From NCBI RefSeq assembly GCF_900169275.1, contig NZ_FXZC01000001.1, forward strand, positions 1 to 64,000: 64,000 nt of DNA. Direction: 5' to 3'. Under the pieces are notes generated by a model. The model was given only the letters and a program-made list of their open reading frames with translations. It was not told where the DNA came from and did no database searches. The DNA comes from Brevibacterium casei CIP 102111. Lineage in GTDB: Bacteria; Actinomycetota; Actinomycetes; Actinomycetales; Brevibacteriaceae. Both the position numbers and the translations under genes were made by a program. The stretch's first letter is position 1. Each line of letters begins with the position of its first letter. Shown one piece after another: positions 40,450 to 49,391 of the stretch.

Positions 40450-42732
40450 CTACCTCTTCTCCGGTTCGTCGTTCTTCGCGCGGGCGACCGCCGCCGCCAG
40501 CTGCTGTTCGGGGATCTTCCGCCGTCCGCGGGACACGGACTTGACCAAGCCGATCACGAACACGGCCGCGAGCGCCAATCCGACGACCGCGGTGCCGATG
40601 TTCTCCCAGTCCGCGCGGACCCGCACGAGCAGTGAGGCGTCCCTGGGCAGGACGACGCCGTCGGCGGTGACCATCTCGATGGTCGTGGGCACGTCGGCGT
40701 TCGCGAGCCCCTCGACGGGGACGTCGACGCGCATCGTCTCTGCGGGTGGGACGGCGACGGTCTCCGTGGTCTGGGCCCGCAGCTGCGGGGTCTGCGGTTT
40801 CATCTGCAGCCTGAGCGTCGCCTCGGCGTTGGTGTCGTTGACGATCGTCACCGGGATCGTCGTCTTCTCCCCGGTGACGAGGAGCACCGAGGAGCCCTTC
40901 TCGAGGTAGAGGCCGTCCATCTGCGCCCGGCTCGTCTGCTGCGCCTTCGCCAGGCACGTCGACGAATCCCCGCCGAGGGTCCACGCGACCGAGGTGCACG
41001 CGAGCAGGGACCGGTCGAGGCGCGTGTTCGCGGCCTCAGGATCGGAGAACGCGCTGTTGAACTTCGACTCCGTGGTCCGGACCTCGGCGATCCCCTCGAG
41101 CGTGCTCGTGGCGATCCGCTCGGGATCCGTCGCCTTCTGGAGCAGGCCCCGCGGTTCGGGATCGCTCTCGAGCAGGGCATCGAGACCGGCCGCTTCGATC
41201 CAGGGGGTTCCGGTCACGGTCTTCACCGTCGACTCCCACCCCGCCGAGGCGGTCGTGCGCGGCAGAGGCACGAGCAGGTGCCGTGACCGGTTGGGCGCCT
41301 CCGACTGGATCGCCGCGGTCGTGGCGACGAGTTCGCTCATCGCCGCCGCCGGTGCCTCGGCGTTGATGACGTCGGCGCTCAGCCGGGTCAGGGCCGAGTC
41401 GGAGATGAGCGTCTCGACGGTCGACTGCCCGTCTGAGGTCGTCCGGGTCACCGAATGCGCGTCCTCGCGGATGCCTGAGGTGGGAGGCTGCTGGACGTCA
41501 TCGAGGATGACCGTCGAATTCCCCGCCTTCTGCAGGGCGCGGAGGTCCGCACGGTCCGCGGTGCCGGCGATCGGCCACGCGATGTCCGTGCGGGCATTCG
41601 GAAGGACATCCTTGACGATGCTCTTCTCCTTCTCCGCGAAGGCACCGAGGTCGTCGAGCTCCTCGCCGGTGAGCGAGTTCTGATCGGGATCGCCGAAGGG
41701 CAGGGCGAGCACCGTGCGGGTCTCTGCGGTCGCGAGGAACTCGCGGTACCACGCGTCGAGGCGCTTGCGCTGCTCCTCCCGCTCGTCGGGGCCTTCGGCG
41801 GCTGCGGTCTCACCAGGGCTCGGCGGCGGGGAGGGCGCACCGGTCTCCTCTTCCTCGCCGTCCTCGGCGGGGGGTTCTGCCACGGCGGCCTCGAACGAGG
41901 CGACGACCCTGGGGTCGAGGGCGATGGCCACCTTGGGGTCCTCGAACGCCCGGGCGGCGTTCGTCAGCGCTCCGTCCTCGGCGATCGCGGCATCGAGCTC
42001 GTCGGGGCCGATGAGGCCGTCGGTGGTGTAGCCGGGCAGGGTGACCGGGGCGAGGAAGCTGATCGCTGTGCGATCGAACTTCGGGTTCGGATACCACGTC
42101 GTGAAGCCCACTCCGGTGGCCAGCGCCCCGGAGGCGTCGCGGATCTGCACGCTCAGTCCACGGGACCCCCACGAGGAGTTCGGGGAGGACGCGCGCAGAC
42201 CGAGCTGGTCGGCGGGCACCGTGATCGTGAACTCGCCCGTGGACCCCGGGGCGAGTTCCTTGGCGAAGGTCGCATCCACCGAGGTGACCGGATCGGCATC
42301 GTCACCGCCCTGCTTCTCGGCCTGCTTCCTCGCCTCCGGCCCGTCGCTGTCGAGATCGGCGACGACCCGGTGCCGGGACTGATCGGTCTTCCACGCTTCG
42401 ATGCGGTATTCGGAGTCGAGGGTGCGCAGCGACATGCCGAGGCGCAGCTGCGGATCGACGATCGCCGTGTCCGTCGAGTTCGTCACCGTTCCGCGCACGG
42501 TCAGGGTGCCCTTGTCGTCGAGCCACGGAGTGATCTCATCGAGTCGCATCGACACGCCGGTGCCGGATCTCCCGCCGTCGGCGTCGCCGCCGTCGGCCGC
42601 GCCGCTCGCATTCTCGCCGCTCTGGCCGCCGGAAGCCGCCGCGGCCAGGGGGAGGGCGAAGACCGACCCTGCCAGCAGCAGGGTCGCAGTCAGCAGCGCG
42701 AAGAGGACGCGCGCGGGGGTGAAGCTGTTCAC
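40450..42732 (-). CDS. DUF6049 membrane-anchored extracytoplasmic protein
   Basis: This is a protein of about 760 residues. An N-terminal signal/anchor (VLFALLTATLLLAGSVFALPLAAAA) leads to a large extracytoplasmic region with beta-rich modules (GTLTVRGTVTNSTDTAIVD near the start, NDTNAEATLRLQMKP near the end). A C-terminal membrane helix (ENIGTAVVGLALAAVFVIGLV) and a basic cytoplasmic tail follow. It corresponds to mycobacterial Rv3909, which always accompanies murJ. The function is unknown, though linkage suggests a periplasmic role in lipid II export. GTG 42732 (VNSFTPARVLF) is preferred; an in-frame GTG at 42759 is the alternative. Confidence 0.85.
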   Translation of the reverse strand: MNSFTPARVLFALLTATLLLAGSVFALPLAAAASGGQSGENASGAADGGDADGGRSGTGVSMRLDEITPWLDDKGTLTVRGTVTNSTDTAIVDPQLRLGMSLRTLDSEYRIEAWKTDQSRHRVVADLDSDGPEARKQAEKQGGDDADPVTSVDATFAKELAPGSTGEFTITVPADQLGLRASSPNSSWGSRGLSVQIRDASGALATGVGFTTWYPNPKFDRTAISFLAPVTLPGYTTDGLIGPDELDAAIAEDGALTNAARAFEDPKVAIALDPRVVASFEAAVAEPPAEDGEEEETGAPSPPPSPGETAAAEGPDEREEQRKRLDAWYREFLATAETRTVLALPFGDPDQNSLTGEELDDLGAFAEKEKSIVKDVLPNARTDIAWPIAGTADRADLRALQKAGNSTVILDDVQQPPTSGIREDAHSVTRTTSDGQSTVETLISDSALTRLSADVINAEAPAAAMSELVATTAAIQSEAPNRSRHLLVPLPRTTASAGWESTVKTVTGTPWIEAAGLDALLESDPEPRGLLQKATDPERIATSTLEGIAEVRTTESKFNSAFSDPEAANTRLDRSLLACTSVAWTLGGDSSTCLAKAQQTSRAQMDGLYLEKGSSVLLVTGEKTTIPVTIVNDTNAEATLRLQMKPQTPQLRAQTTETVAVPPAETMRVDVPVEGLANADVPTTIEMVTADGVVLPRDASLLVRVRADWENIGTAVVGLALAAVFVIGLVKSVSRGRRKIPEQQLAAAVARAKNDEPEKR

Positions 42733-42774
42733 TGTTCCATTTCGTTCGTCATGCGGCACACAGGCACACCGCCC

Positions 42775-43263
42775 TCACATCTCCCACTCACGGACCATGG
42801 GACGGGCAGCGGCGACGATACGGCGTTCGTTGGCGAACGACAATCGCGTCCGCAGCTCGTCGAAGGGCACCCAGGCGGCGTCGACGGCCTCCTGGTCGGG
42901 ATCGTTGTCGACCGTGAGCGTGCCGGACCTCGCGCGGAGCAGGAAGTGGTGGACGAGTTTGTGGATGCGGATCCCGGTCACCGTGAACCAGTAGTCGACG
43001 GTACCGAGCGGGCAGATGACCTGGCCGAGGATCCCGGTCTCCTCCTCGACCTCACGGCGGGCCGCCTCGGCGGCGGTCTCCTCCCCTTCGAGATGCCCTT
43101 TGGGCAGGCACCACTCGAGACGCCCTGCGCGGTTGAGTCGGGCGATGACGGCCACACTGAGATCCTGACTGGAGAAGTCGACGACGATGCCCCCGGCGGA
43201 TGTCTCCTCGACCGTGGTGCGTCGGGATGCCCGCGGTCCCGGTTTGGGCATCGGTGTGGTCAT
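42775..43263 (-). CDS. NUDIX hydrolase
   Basis: This 162-residue protein starts at ATG 43263 behind TAGGAG. The complete Nudix box is present (GHLEGEE, then AARREVEEETGI), following the strand CLPKGH. These enzymes cleave nucleoside diphosphate-linked compounds, and the actual substrate is unknown. The gene always lies between cca and the murJ cluster in actinobacteria (Rv3908 equivalent), and it heads the operon NUDIX-DUF6049-murJ-pseudokinase. Confidence 0.93.
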   Translation of the reverse strand: MTTPMPKPGPRASRRTTVEETSAGGIVVDFSSQDLSVAVIARLNRAGRLEWCLPKGHLEGEETAAEAARREVEEETGILGQVICPLGTVDYWFTVTGIRIHKLVHHFLLRARSGTLTVDNDPDQEAVDAAWVPFDELRTRLSFANERRIVAAARPMVREWEM

Positions 43264-43378
43264 TCTCCTACCTTAATGGGCGATTCTTGGAAGTCCCGCT
43301 TGACGCGCTCCCGGTAGGCTGGAGGTTGCTCGATCGCCGTGCCCGCAGGCCGGCTTACCTCCAAGAGTCAGGAGTTCG

Positions 43379-44860
43379 GTGGACCCGCAGAGCGCGCATG
43401 TGCGGCTGTACGACAAGCTCGATGAGCTCGACGACATCCTCGGTCCGCTCGGCAGTCGATTCGCCGAGGCGGGATTCGAGCTCGCCCTCGTCGGCGGCTC
43501 GGTGCGCGACGCGCTCATGGGACGGCCGATGCCCGACCTCGACTTCACCACCGACGCCCGCCCCGACGACATCCTCGCCCTCATCGTCGACTGGGCCGAT
43601 GCCCATTGGGACATCGGCCGGGAGTTCGGCACGATCGGAGCGATGAAGTCCGGGGTGCAGATCGAGATCACGACCTACCGCGCCGAGGCGTACGAGCCCG
43701 ATTCGCGCAAGCCCGTCGTCCGCTTCGGCACCGACCTCGACGCCGACCTCGTCCGCCGCGACTTCACGATCGGGGCGATGGCCGTGCGCCTGCCCCAGAA
43801 GACCTTCGTCGACCCCTACCAGGGCTTCGACGACCTGATGGCCGGCCGGATCCGGACACCCGGAACCCCGGCGGACTCGTTCTCCGACGATCCGCTGCGG
43901 ATGATGCGCGCCGCGCGCTTCACCTCACAGCTCGGACTCGACGTCGATCCCGGCGTCGAGGCGGCGATGACGGAGATGGCCGACCGGATCGCCATCGTCT
44001 CCGCCGAACGCATCCAGGTCGAACTCGTCAAGCTCATCACCGGCGTCGATCCCGCCGCCGGGATCGACCTGCTCGTGCGCACCGGGATCGCCGACCATGT
44101 CCTGCCCGAGGTGGCAGGGCTGCGGCTCGAGACCGACGAGCACCACCGGCACAAGGACGTCTACCAGCACAGTCTCACCGTGCTCCGGCAGGCCGTCGAC
44201 CTTGAGGCCGCCTATGCCGCGAGGCAGCGGGAAGCCGGAGTCGAGGCCGCCGACCCACAGCACCTGCCCGAACCCGACTTCGTCGTCCGCTTCGCCGCCC
44301 TCATGCACGATGTGGGGAAGCCCGCGACCAGGAACTTCCTCCCTGGCGGTGCCGTGACCTTCTACCACCACGATGTCGTCGGCGCGAAGCTCACGGCGAA
44401 GCGGATGAAGGCCCTGCGCTTCGACAAGGACACGACGAAAGCCGTCTGCCGCCTCGTTGAACTCCATCTGCGCTTCTACGGCTACGGGGATGCGGGGTGG
44501 ACGGACGCTGCCGTGCGCCGCTACGTCACCGATGCCGGAGCTCTGCTCACCCGCCTCCACATCCTCACCCGTGCCGATGTCACGACGCGGAACCGGAAGA
44601 AGGCCGACCGGCTCGCGTTCGCCTACGACGATCTCGAGTCGAGGATCACCGCGCTCGCCGAGCAGGAGGAGCTCGCGGCGATCCGGCCCGACCTCGACGG
44701 TCGGCGGATCATGGAGATCCTCGGCATCGAACCCTCTCCGCTCGTCGGGCGGGCCTACAAGCACCTCCTCGAGATGCGCCTCGAACACGGACCGCTCGGC
44801 GAGGAGCGGGCCGAGGAGATGCTGCGGGCCTGGTGGGCGGAGAACGCCCCGAAGGAGTGA
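43379..44860 (+). CDS. cca: CCA tRNA nucleotidyltransferase
   Basis: This 493-residue class II nucleotidyltransferase starts at GTG 43379 after AGGAG. The head domain shows LVGGSVRDALMGRPMPDLDFTTDARP with the catalytic Asp pair. The RRDFTIGAMAV and DDPLRMMRAARFTSQLG motifs follow, with an HD phosphohydrolase domain (RFAALMHDVGKPATR). It completes the 3' CCA of tRNAs, needed here because both tRNAs in this window lack an encoded CCA. It is divergent from the NUDIX gene across 115 bp. Confidence 0.95.
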   Translation: MDPQSAHVRLYDKLDELDDILGPLGSRFAEAGFELALVGGSVRDALMGRPMPDLDFTTDARPDDILALIVDWADAHWDIGREFGTIGAMKSGVQIEITTYRAEAYEPDSRKPVVRFGTDLDADLVRRDFTIGAMAVRLPQKTFVDPYQGFDDLMAGRIRTPGTPADSFSDDPLRMMRAARFTSQLGLDVDPGVEAAMTEMADRIAIVSAERIQVELVKLITGVDPAAGIDLLVRTGIADHVLPEVAGLRLETDEHHRHKDVYQHSLTVLRQAVDLEAAYAARQREAGVEAADPQHLPEPDFVVRFAALMHDVGKPATRNFLPGGAVTFYHHDVVGAKLTAKRMKALRFDKDTTKAVCRLVELHLRFYGYGDAGWTDAAVRRYVTDAGALLTRLHILTRADVTTRNRKKADRLAFAYDDLESRITALAEQEELAAIRPDLDGRRIMEILGIEPSPLVGRAYKHLLEMRLEHGPLGEERAEEMLRAWWAENAPKE

Positions 44861-44969
44861 CACCGCCCCCCGCCTCCACCGGGGCGGCCGCCGCCTGGTA
44901 ACTTCGGAGTCGTGAGAATGTGTGCGCCGTCACAGGCGACGCGCGAGCAGCGAGCACGAGGAGACCGCA

Positions 44970-46676
44970 ATGACTGTGACTGACGAGTTCCGGGCGGCCA
45001 GGGACCGGCTCATCGAGCTCCGCAGCGACTACGACGCTGCCCGTGAGAACTTCGAGTGGCCGCGCTTCTCGCACTTCAACTTCGGCATCGACTGGTTCGA
45101 CCGGATCGCCGAGGACAACGACGATCCTGCGCTGTGGATCGTCGAACAGGACGGGTCGGAGGGCAAGTGGAGCTTCGCCGAGCTCGCCGCACGTTCGAAC
45201 CAGGTCGCGAACTTCCTCCGCCGCTCCGGCGTCCAGCGCGGCGACCACGTCATGGTCATGCTCGGCAATCACGTCGAGCTGTGGGAGACGATGCTCGCGG
45301 GCATCAAGCTCGGCGCCGTGCTCCTGCCGACGACGACGCAGCTCGGCCCCATCGACCTGAGCGACCGCGTGGAGAGGGGCCGGGCCCAGTTCGTCGTCGC
45401 CGGTCCTGAGGACGCTGCGAAGTTCGACGACGTCGACGCCGAGGTCGTCCGCATCGTCGTCGGCGGAGAGCCGACCCGCCAGCAGGACTATGCCTACGCC
45501 GAGGCCGAGGAGGAGCGCACCGAGTTCGAACCGCAGGGCCGCTCCCGCGCCGACGACCTGCTCCTGCTCTACTTCACCTCGGGCACGACGTCGAAGGCGA
45601 AGATGGTCGCCCACACCCATGTCTCCTACCCCGTCGGACATCTCTCGACGATGTACTGGATGGGGCTGACCCCCGGCGACGTCCATCTCAACGTCGCCTC
45701 GCCCGGATGGGCGAAGCACGCCTGGTCGAACATCTTCACCCCGTGGATCGCCGAATCGTGCGTGTTCCTCTTTAACTACTCGAAGTTCGACGCCGGCGCG
45801 CTCATGGAGACGATGGATCGGGCCGGGGTGACGAGCTTCTGCGCGCCTCCCACGGTCTGGCGGATGCTCATCCAGGCCGACCTCGGCCAGCTGCAGACCC
45901 CGCCGACGAAGGCCCTCGGGGCGGGTGAGCCGCTCAACCCCGAGGTCATCGACCGGGTCAAGAGCGAATGGGGTGTGCTCATCCGCGACGGATACGGACA
46001 GACGGAGACGACCCTGCAGATCGGCAACTCCCCGGACCAGCCGCTCAAGTACGGGTCGATGGGCAAGGTGCTCCCCGGCTACGAGGTCGTCCTCATCGAC
46101 CCGGCCACCGGGGAAGAGGGTGACGAGGGCGAGATCTGCCTCCGCCTCGACCCGCCTCCGCTCGGCCTGACCACCGGGTACTGGAACAACCCCGAGAAGA
46201 CCTCTGAGGCCTTCGAGGGCGGCGTCTACCACACCGGCGACGTCGCGCAGCGCGATGAGGAGGGCTACATCACCTACGTCGGGCGGGCCGACGACGTGTT
46301 CAAGGCCAGCGACTACCGGCTCTCCCCGTTCGAACTCGAGAGCGTGCTCATCGAGCACGAGGCCGTCGCCGAGGCGGCCGTGGTCCCCTCCCCGGATCCG
46401 GTCCGTCTCGCCGTCCCCAAGGCCTATGTCGTCGTCGGCAGCGGGTTCGAGCCCGATGCCGAGACCGCGCGCTCGATCCTCGCGTACTGCCGGGAGAACC
46501 TCGCCCCCTACAAGCGGATCCGCCGACTCGAGTTCGCCGAGCTGCCGAAGACGATCTCGGGCAAGATCCGTCGCGTCGAACTCCGCGCGAGAGAGGATCA
46601 GCTCCACCCCTTCAGCGGCGAACCCGCTGTCGAGGGGACCGAGTACGCGGACACCGACTTCGACCTCAAGGGCTGA
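44970..46676 (+). CDS. AMP-dependent acyl-CoA synthetase (ANL superfamily)
   Basis: This 568-residue adenylating enzyme starts at ATG 44970 after GAGGAG. Core motifs are the P-loop YFTSGTTSKAKMVAHTH (Thr/Ser/Gly-rich, with Lys replaced in part of the usual TGLPK), DGYGQTETT, YHTGDVAQRDEEGYITYVGR and the acylation Lys in PKTISGKIRR. The overall pattern matches acetyl/medium-chain acyl-CoA synthetases (AcsM-like). It activates a carboxylic acid by way of an acyl-AMP. The gene stands alone between cca and ponA. Confidence 0.9.
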   Translation: MTVTDEFRAARDRLIELRSDYDAARENFEWPRFSHFNFGIDWFDRIAEDNDDPALWIVEQDGSEGKWSFAELAARSNQVANFLRRSGVQRGDHVMVMLGNHVELWETMLAGIKLGAVLLPTTTQLGPIDLSDRVERGRAQFVVAGPEDAAKFDDVDAEVVRIVVGGEPTRQQDYAYAEAEEERTEFEPQGRSRADDLLLLYFTSGTTSKAKMVAHTHVSYPVGHLSTMYWMGLTPGDVHLNVASPGWAKHAWSNIFTPWIAESCVFLFNYSKFDAGALMETMDRAGVTSFCAPPTVWRMLIQADLGQLQTPPTKALGAGEPLNPEVIDRVKSEWGVLIRDGYGQTETTLQIGNSPDQPLKYGSMGKVLPGYEVVLIDPATGEEGDEGEICLRLDPPPLGLTTGYWNNPEKTSEAFEGGVYHTGDVAQRDEEGYITYVGRADDVFKASDYRLSPFELESVLIEHEAVAEAAVVPSPDPVRLAVPKAYVVVGSGFEPDAETARSILAYCRENLAPYKRIRRLEFAELPKTISGKIRRVELRAREDQLHPFSGEPAVEGTEYADTDFDLKG

Positions 46677-47001
46677 GTCGGGCGGCTGCACGACAGGGGA
46701 TGCGGACGGGAGGTCGGCCTCGCGGCCGAGGCGATTTCAGTGCCTGTGACAAGGGAGAATGTGAGCAAACACGCACTCTGAGTGTTTGCTTTACGTGAAG
46801 AGATGTAAAATTGCTGGTGAACGGGTTGCCGTAGGCGCGCCGTTCTCACAGCGGGTGATGCTCAGCAGCCACATGGCGCGGCGGAACCGCATTTTTCACG
46901 GTGTTCCAATGAACGCGTGCGACACTGAAATCCATTTGTGACCTTTTCGAACCTCGTCGCCATCGCAGTGCGGGACGTGGAGAAGACCTGGAGGACCTTG
47001 G
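46677..47001. other. Spacer upstream of the penicillin-binding protein
   Basis: This 325-bp spacer is less GC-rich than its neighbours. It holds the hairpin at 46764-46790 and a TAAAAT (46806-46811) that could be the -10 of the PBP gene, without a convincing -35. A GGAGGACC ribosome binding site lies at about 46990. No WhiB or other small gene was found in it. Confidence 0.5.
46764..46790 (+). terminator. Hairpin terminator after the acyl-CoA synthetase
   Basis: AGCAAACAC (46764-46772) and GTGTTTGCT (46782-46790) form a 9-bp perfect stem with a 9-nt loop and are followed by TTTACG. The stem is unusually AT-rich for this genome. It lies 88 bp after the synthetase stop. Confidence 0.55.
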
Positions 47002-49341
47002 GTGGCTAAGGCAGAGAAAGCAGCCGGAACCAGAGGCAGGAAGACGAAGAATCTGCTCAACTATCCGCGTGCCGGAGTGAGCGGGTGGACGCGCTTCCTG
47101 CCCAGTCTGCGCATCCTCGTCGTCGGCGGTCTCAGTGCGATCATCCTCGCGTGCATCGCGTTCGCAATCGGCTACGCGACGACCGAGGTCCCCGAACCCA
47201 ACCTCGAGGCGACCGGGCAGACGTCGACGATCTACTACAACGACGGCAAGACCCCGATCGGCCACTACAAGATCGAGGACCGGAGGTCTGTCGACATCGG
47301 TGAGATCTCCGAGCCGATGCAGAAGGCCGCGATCGCTGCCGAGGACACGTCGTTCTACGAGAACCGCGGCATCTCGATCAAGGGCCTCTCCCGCGCTGTG
47401 GTCGGCGTCGTGACCAACCAGTACGCCGGCGGCGGGTCGACGATCACCCAGCAGTACGTGAAGAACTTCTACCTGACGAACGAGCATTCGCTCGACCGCA
47501 AGGTCAAGGAGATGTTCATCGCGCTCAAGATCGACCAGCAGCAGAGCAAGGACGAGATCCTCGCGAACTACCTCAACACGATCTACCTCGGACGCCGCTC
47601 CTACGGTGTCGAGGTCGCAGCGCAGAACTACTTCGGCAAGTCCGCGAAGGACCTCGATCTCGCCGAATCGGCGCTCCTCGCCGCGATGATCCAGCGCCCC
47701 GGTGCCGCCGATCCGGCGGAGAACCCGGAGATGTACCAGGATCGCTTCGACTACGTCATCAAGTCGATGGTCGACGAGGGCTTCATCACCCAGGAGCAGG
47801 CCGACCAGGTCGAGATGCCCGAGGTCAAGGCGCAGAGCAAGGAGGACTCGCTCAGCGGTCAGAAGGGCTACATGTGGGAGTACGTCCGCAAGGAGGCCAT
47901 GGCGAAGCTCGGGATCGACGAGTCGCAGCTCGACCGCGGCGGCTACAACATCGTCACGACCTTCGACGCGAAGCGGATGAAGGAAGCCGAGCAGGCGATC
48001 AACGACCTGCCGAAGGACAAGCCGAAGGGCCTGCAGGCGGGCCTCGTCTCGATCGATCCGAAGACCGGCGGCATCGAAGCCTTCTACGGCGGCAAGAACT
48101 ACCTCGATCAGGCGTTCAACGCCTCGACGCAGGGACACGCTCAGGCGGGTTCGACGTTCAAGCCCTTCGCCCTCGTCGCCGGCTTCGAGAACGGCGTGCG
48201 CCTGACCGATCGGTACCCGGGAAGCCCGACGACGCTCAACAATGACGGCACTCCGTGGCCGGTGAAGAACTTCGGCGGCTCGAGCTATGGACCGGTCACC
48301 CTGCTCAAGGCCACGCAGTCCTCGATCAACACGGCCTATGCAGCGCTCAACGTCCAGGTCGGTCCCGACAAGACCGTCGACGTCGCACAGCGGGCGGGCC
48401 TGAGCCCCAACTGCACGAAGGAGCAGATGGCCTCGGGCGACACCGGCAACTGCACGATCGACCTCACCCCGAACGCGGCCAACGTCCTCGGTACGCCGAG
48501 CGTCAAGGTCATCGACATGGCCACCGCTTACGCGACGTTCGCTTCGAACGGCGTGCGCCACGAGACCCACTCGATCGAGTCGGTCTCGAAGGACGGCGAA
48601 GAGGTCTACAAGGCCGACACCAAGGGTGAGCGGGTCTTCGACAAGGCCGTCGCCGCCGAGACCACCTACGCCCTGCGCCAGGTCGTCAACGGCGGGTCGG
48701 GCAGCTACGCCCAGAACCTCGGCCGCCCGGCGGCCGGCAAGACCGGTACCTCGACGTCGAACAAGTCGGCGTGGTTCTCCGGCTACACCCCGCAGCTGGC
48801 CACCTCGGTCGTCCTCTACCGCGAGGTCGACGGCAAGTCCGTGCCGATCGGCGCCTACGGCGGTCGCAGCGAGGTCACCGGTGGTTCGTTCCCGATCCAG
48901 GTGTGGACGGCGTACATGAAGGACGCCCTCGAGGGGACGAAGGTCGAACCCTTCCCCGAGCGCGGCAAGCTGCCAGAGGTGAAGAAGCCCGCCAATACGA
49001 ACGCTCCTCCGGCGCCCAAGCGCGAGCCGCGCGAGGATGACGACGACGCGCGGAAGAAGGCTCCCGTCGACGAACCGACGAAGAAGCCCAAGGACGACGA
49101 GGAGAAGGACTCCGGCAAGGACAAGGACAAGGAGAAGGACGCCGACTCCACCGCCGATACCGACGGCAAGGACTCCGCCGACGGGTCGAATGAAGGGTCC
49201 AAGGACGGCAACGAAACCGGGTCGTCAGACGAAGGCGGGGACGGTGAGAATCCGACGAAGCCGCCTAAGAAACCGGACCCGACTAAGCCCCCGAAGAAGC
49301 CGGTTCCTATCGATCCGCCGACCGGAGCGCCCGGCGGGTGA
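47002..49341 (+). CDS. ponA: Class A penicillin-binding protein (PonA-like)
   Basis: This 779-residue bifunctional peptidoglycan synthase starts at GTG 47002. It has a cytoplasmic basic start and one membrane helix (about 38-58). The GT51 glycosyltransferase domain contains AAEDTSFYENRGIS and GGGSTITQQYVKN. The transpeptidase domain contains GSTFKPF (Ser384, Lys387), the SxN region and KTG (Lys580). The last about 125 residues are low complexity: Asp/Glu/Lys-rich, then Ser/Gly/Asp, then PPKKP-type repeats. The latter resemble the proline-rich C-termini of mycobacterial PonA1. It is followed by the GT87-like gene, as in Rv0050-Rv0051. Confidence 0.95.
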   Translation: MAKAEKAAGTRGRKTKNLLNYPRAGVSGWTRFLPSLRILVVGGLSAIILACIAFAIGYATTEVPEPNLEATGQTSTIYYNDGKTPIGHYKIEDRRSVDIGEISEPMQKAAIAAEDTSFYENRGISIKGLSRAVVGVVTNQYAGGGSTITQQYVKNFYLTNEHSLDRKVKEMFIALKIDQQQSKDEILANYLNTIYLGRRSYGVEVAAQNYFGKSAKDLDLAESALLAAMIQRPGAADPAENPEMYQDRFDYVIKSMVDEGFITQEQADQVEMPEVKAQSKEDSLSGQKGYMWEYVRKEAMAKLGIDESQLDRGGYNIVTTFDAKRMKEAEQAINDLPKDKPKGLQAGLVSIDPKTGGIEAFYGGKNYLDQAFNASTQGHAQAGSTFKPFALVAGFENGVRLTDRYPGSPTTLNNDGTPWPVKNFGGSSYGPVTLLKATQSSINTAYAALNVQVGPDKTVDVAQRAGLSPNCTKEQMASGDTGNCTIDLTPNAANVLGTPSVKVIDMATAYATFASNGVRHETHSIESVSKDGEEVYKADTKGERVFDKAVAAETTYALRQVVNGGSGSYAQNLGRPAAGKTGTSTSNKSAWFSGYTPQLATSVVLYREVDGKSVPIGAYGGRSEVTGGSFPIQVWTAYMKDALEGTKVEPFPERGKLPEVKKPANTNAPPAPKREPREDDDDARKKAPVDEPTKKPKDDEEKDSGKDKDKEKDADSTADTDGKDSADGSNEGSKDGNETGSSDEGGDGENPTKPPKKPDPTKPPKKPVPIDPPTGAPGG

Positions 49342-49391
49342 TCCCGCACGCCGGGGGCCGGTCGTCCTCCGATGACCGGTAACCTCTGAAT

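Noticed and set aside
44709..48570. Long minus frames opposite the acyl-CoA synthetase and PBP
   Set aside because: Composition-driven antisense frames; the plus-strand proteins carry all family motifs.
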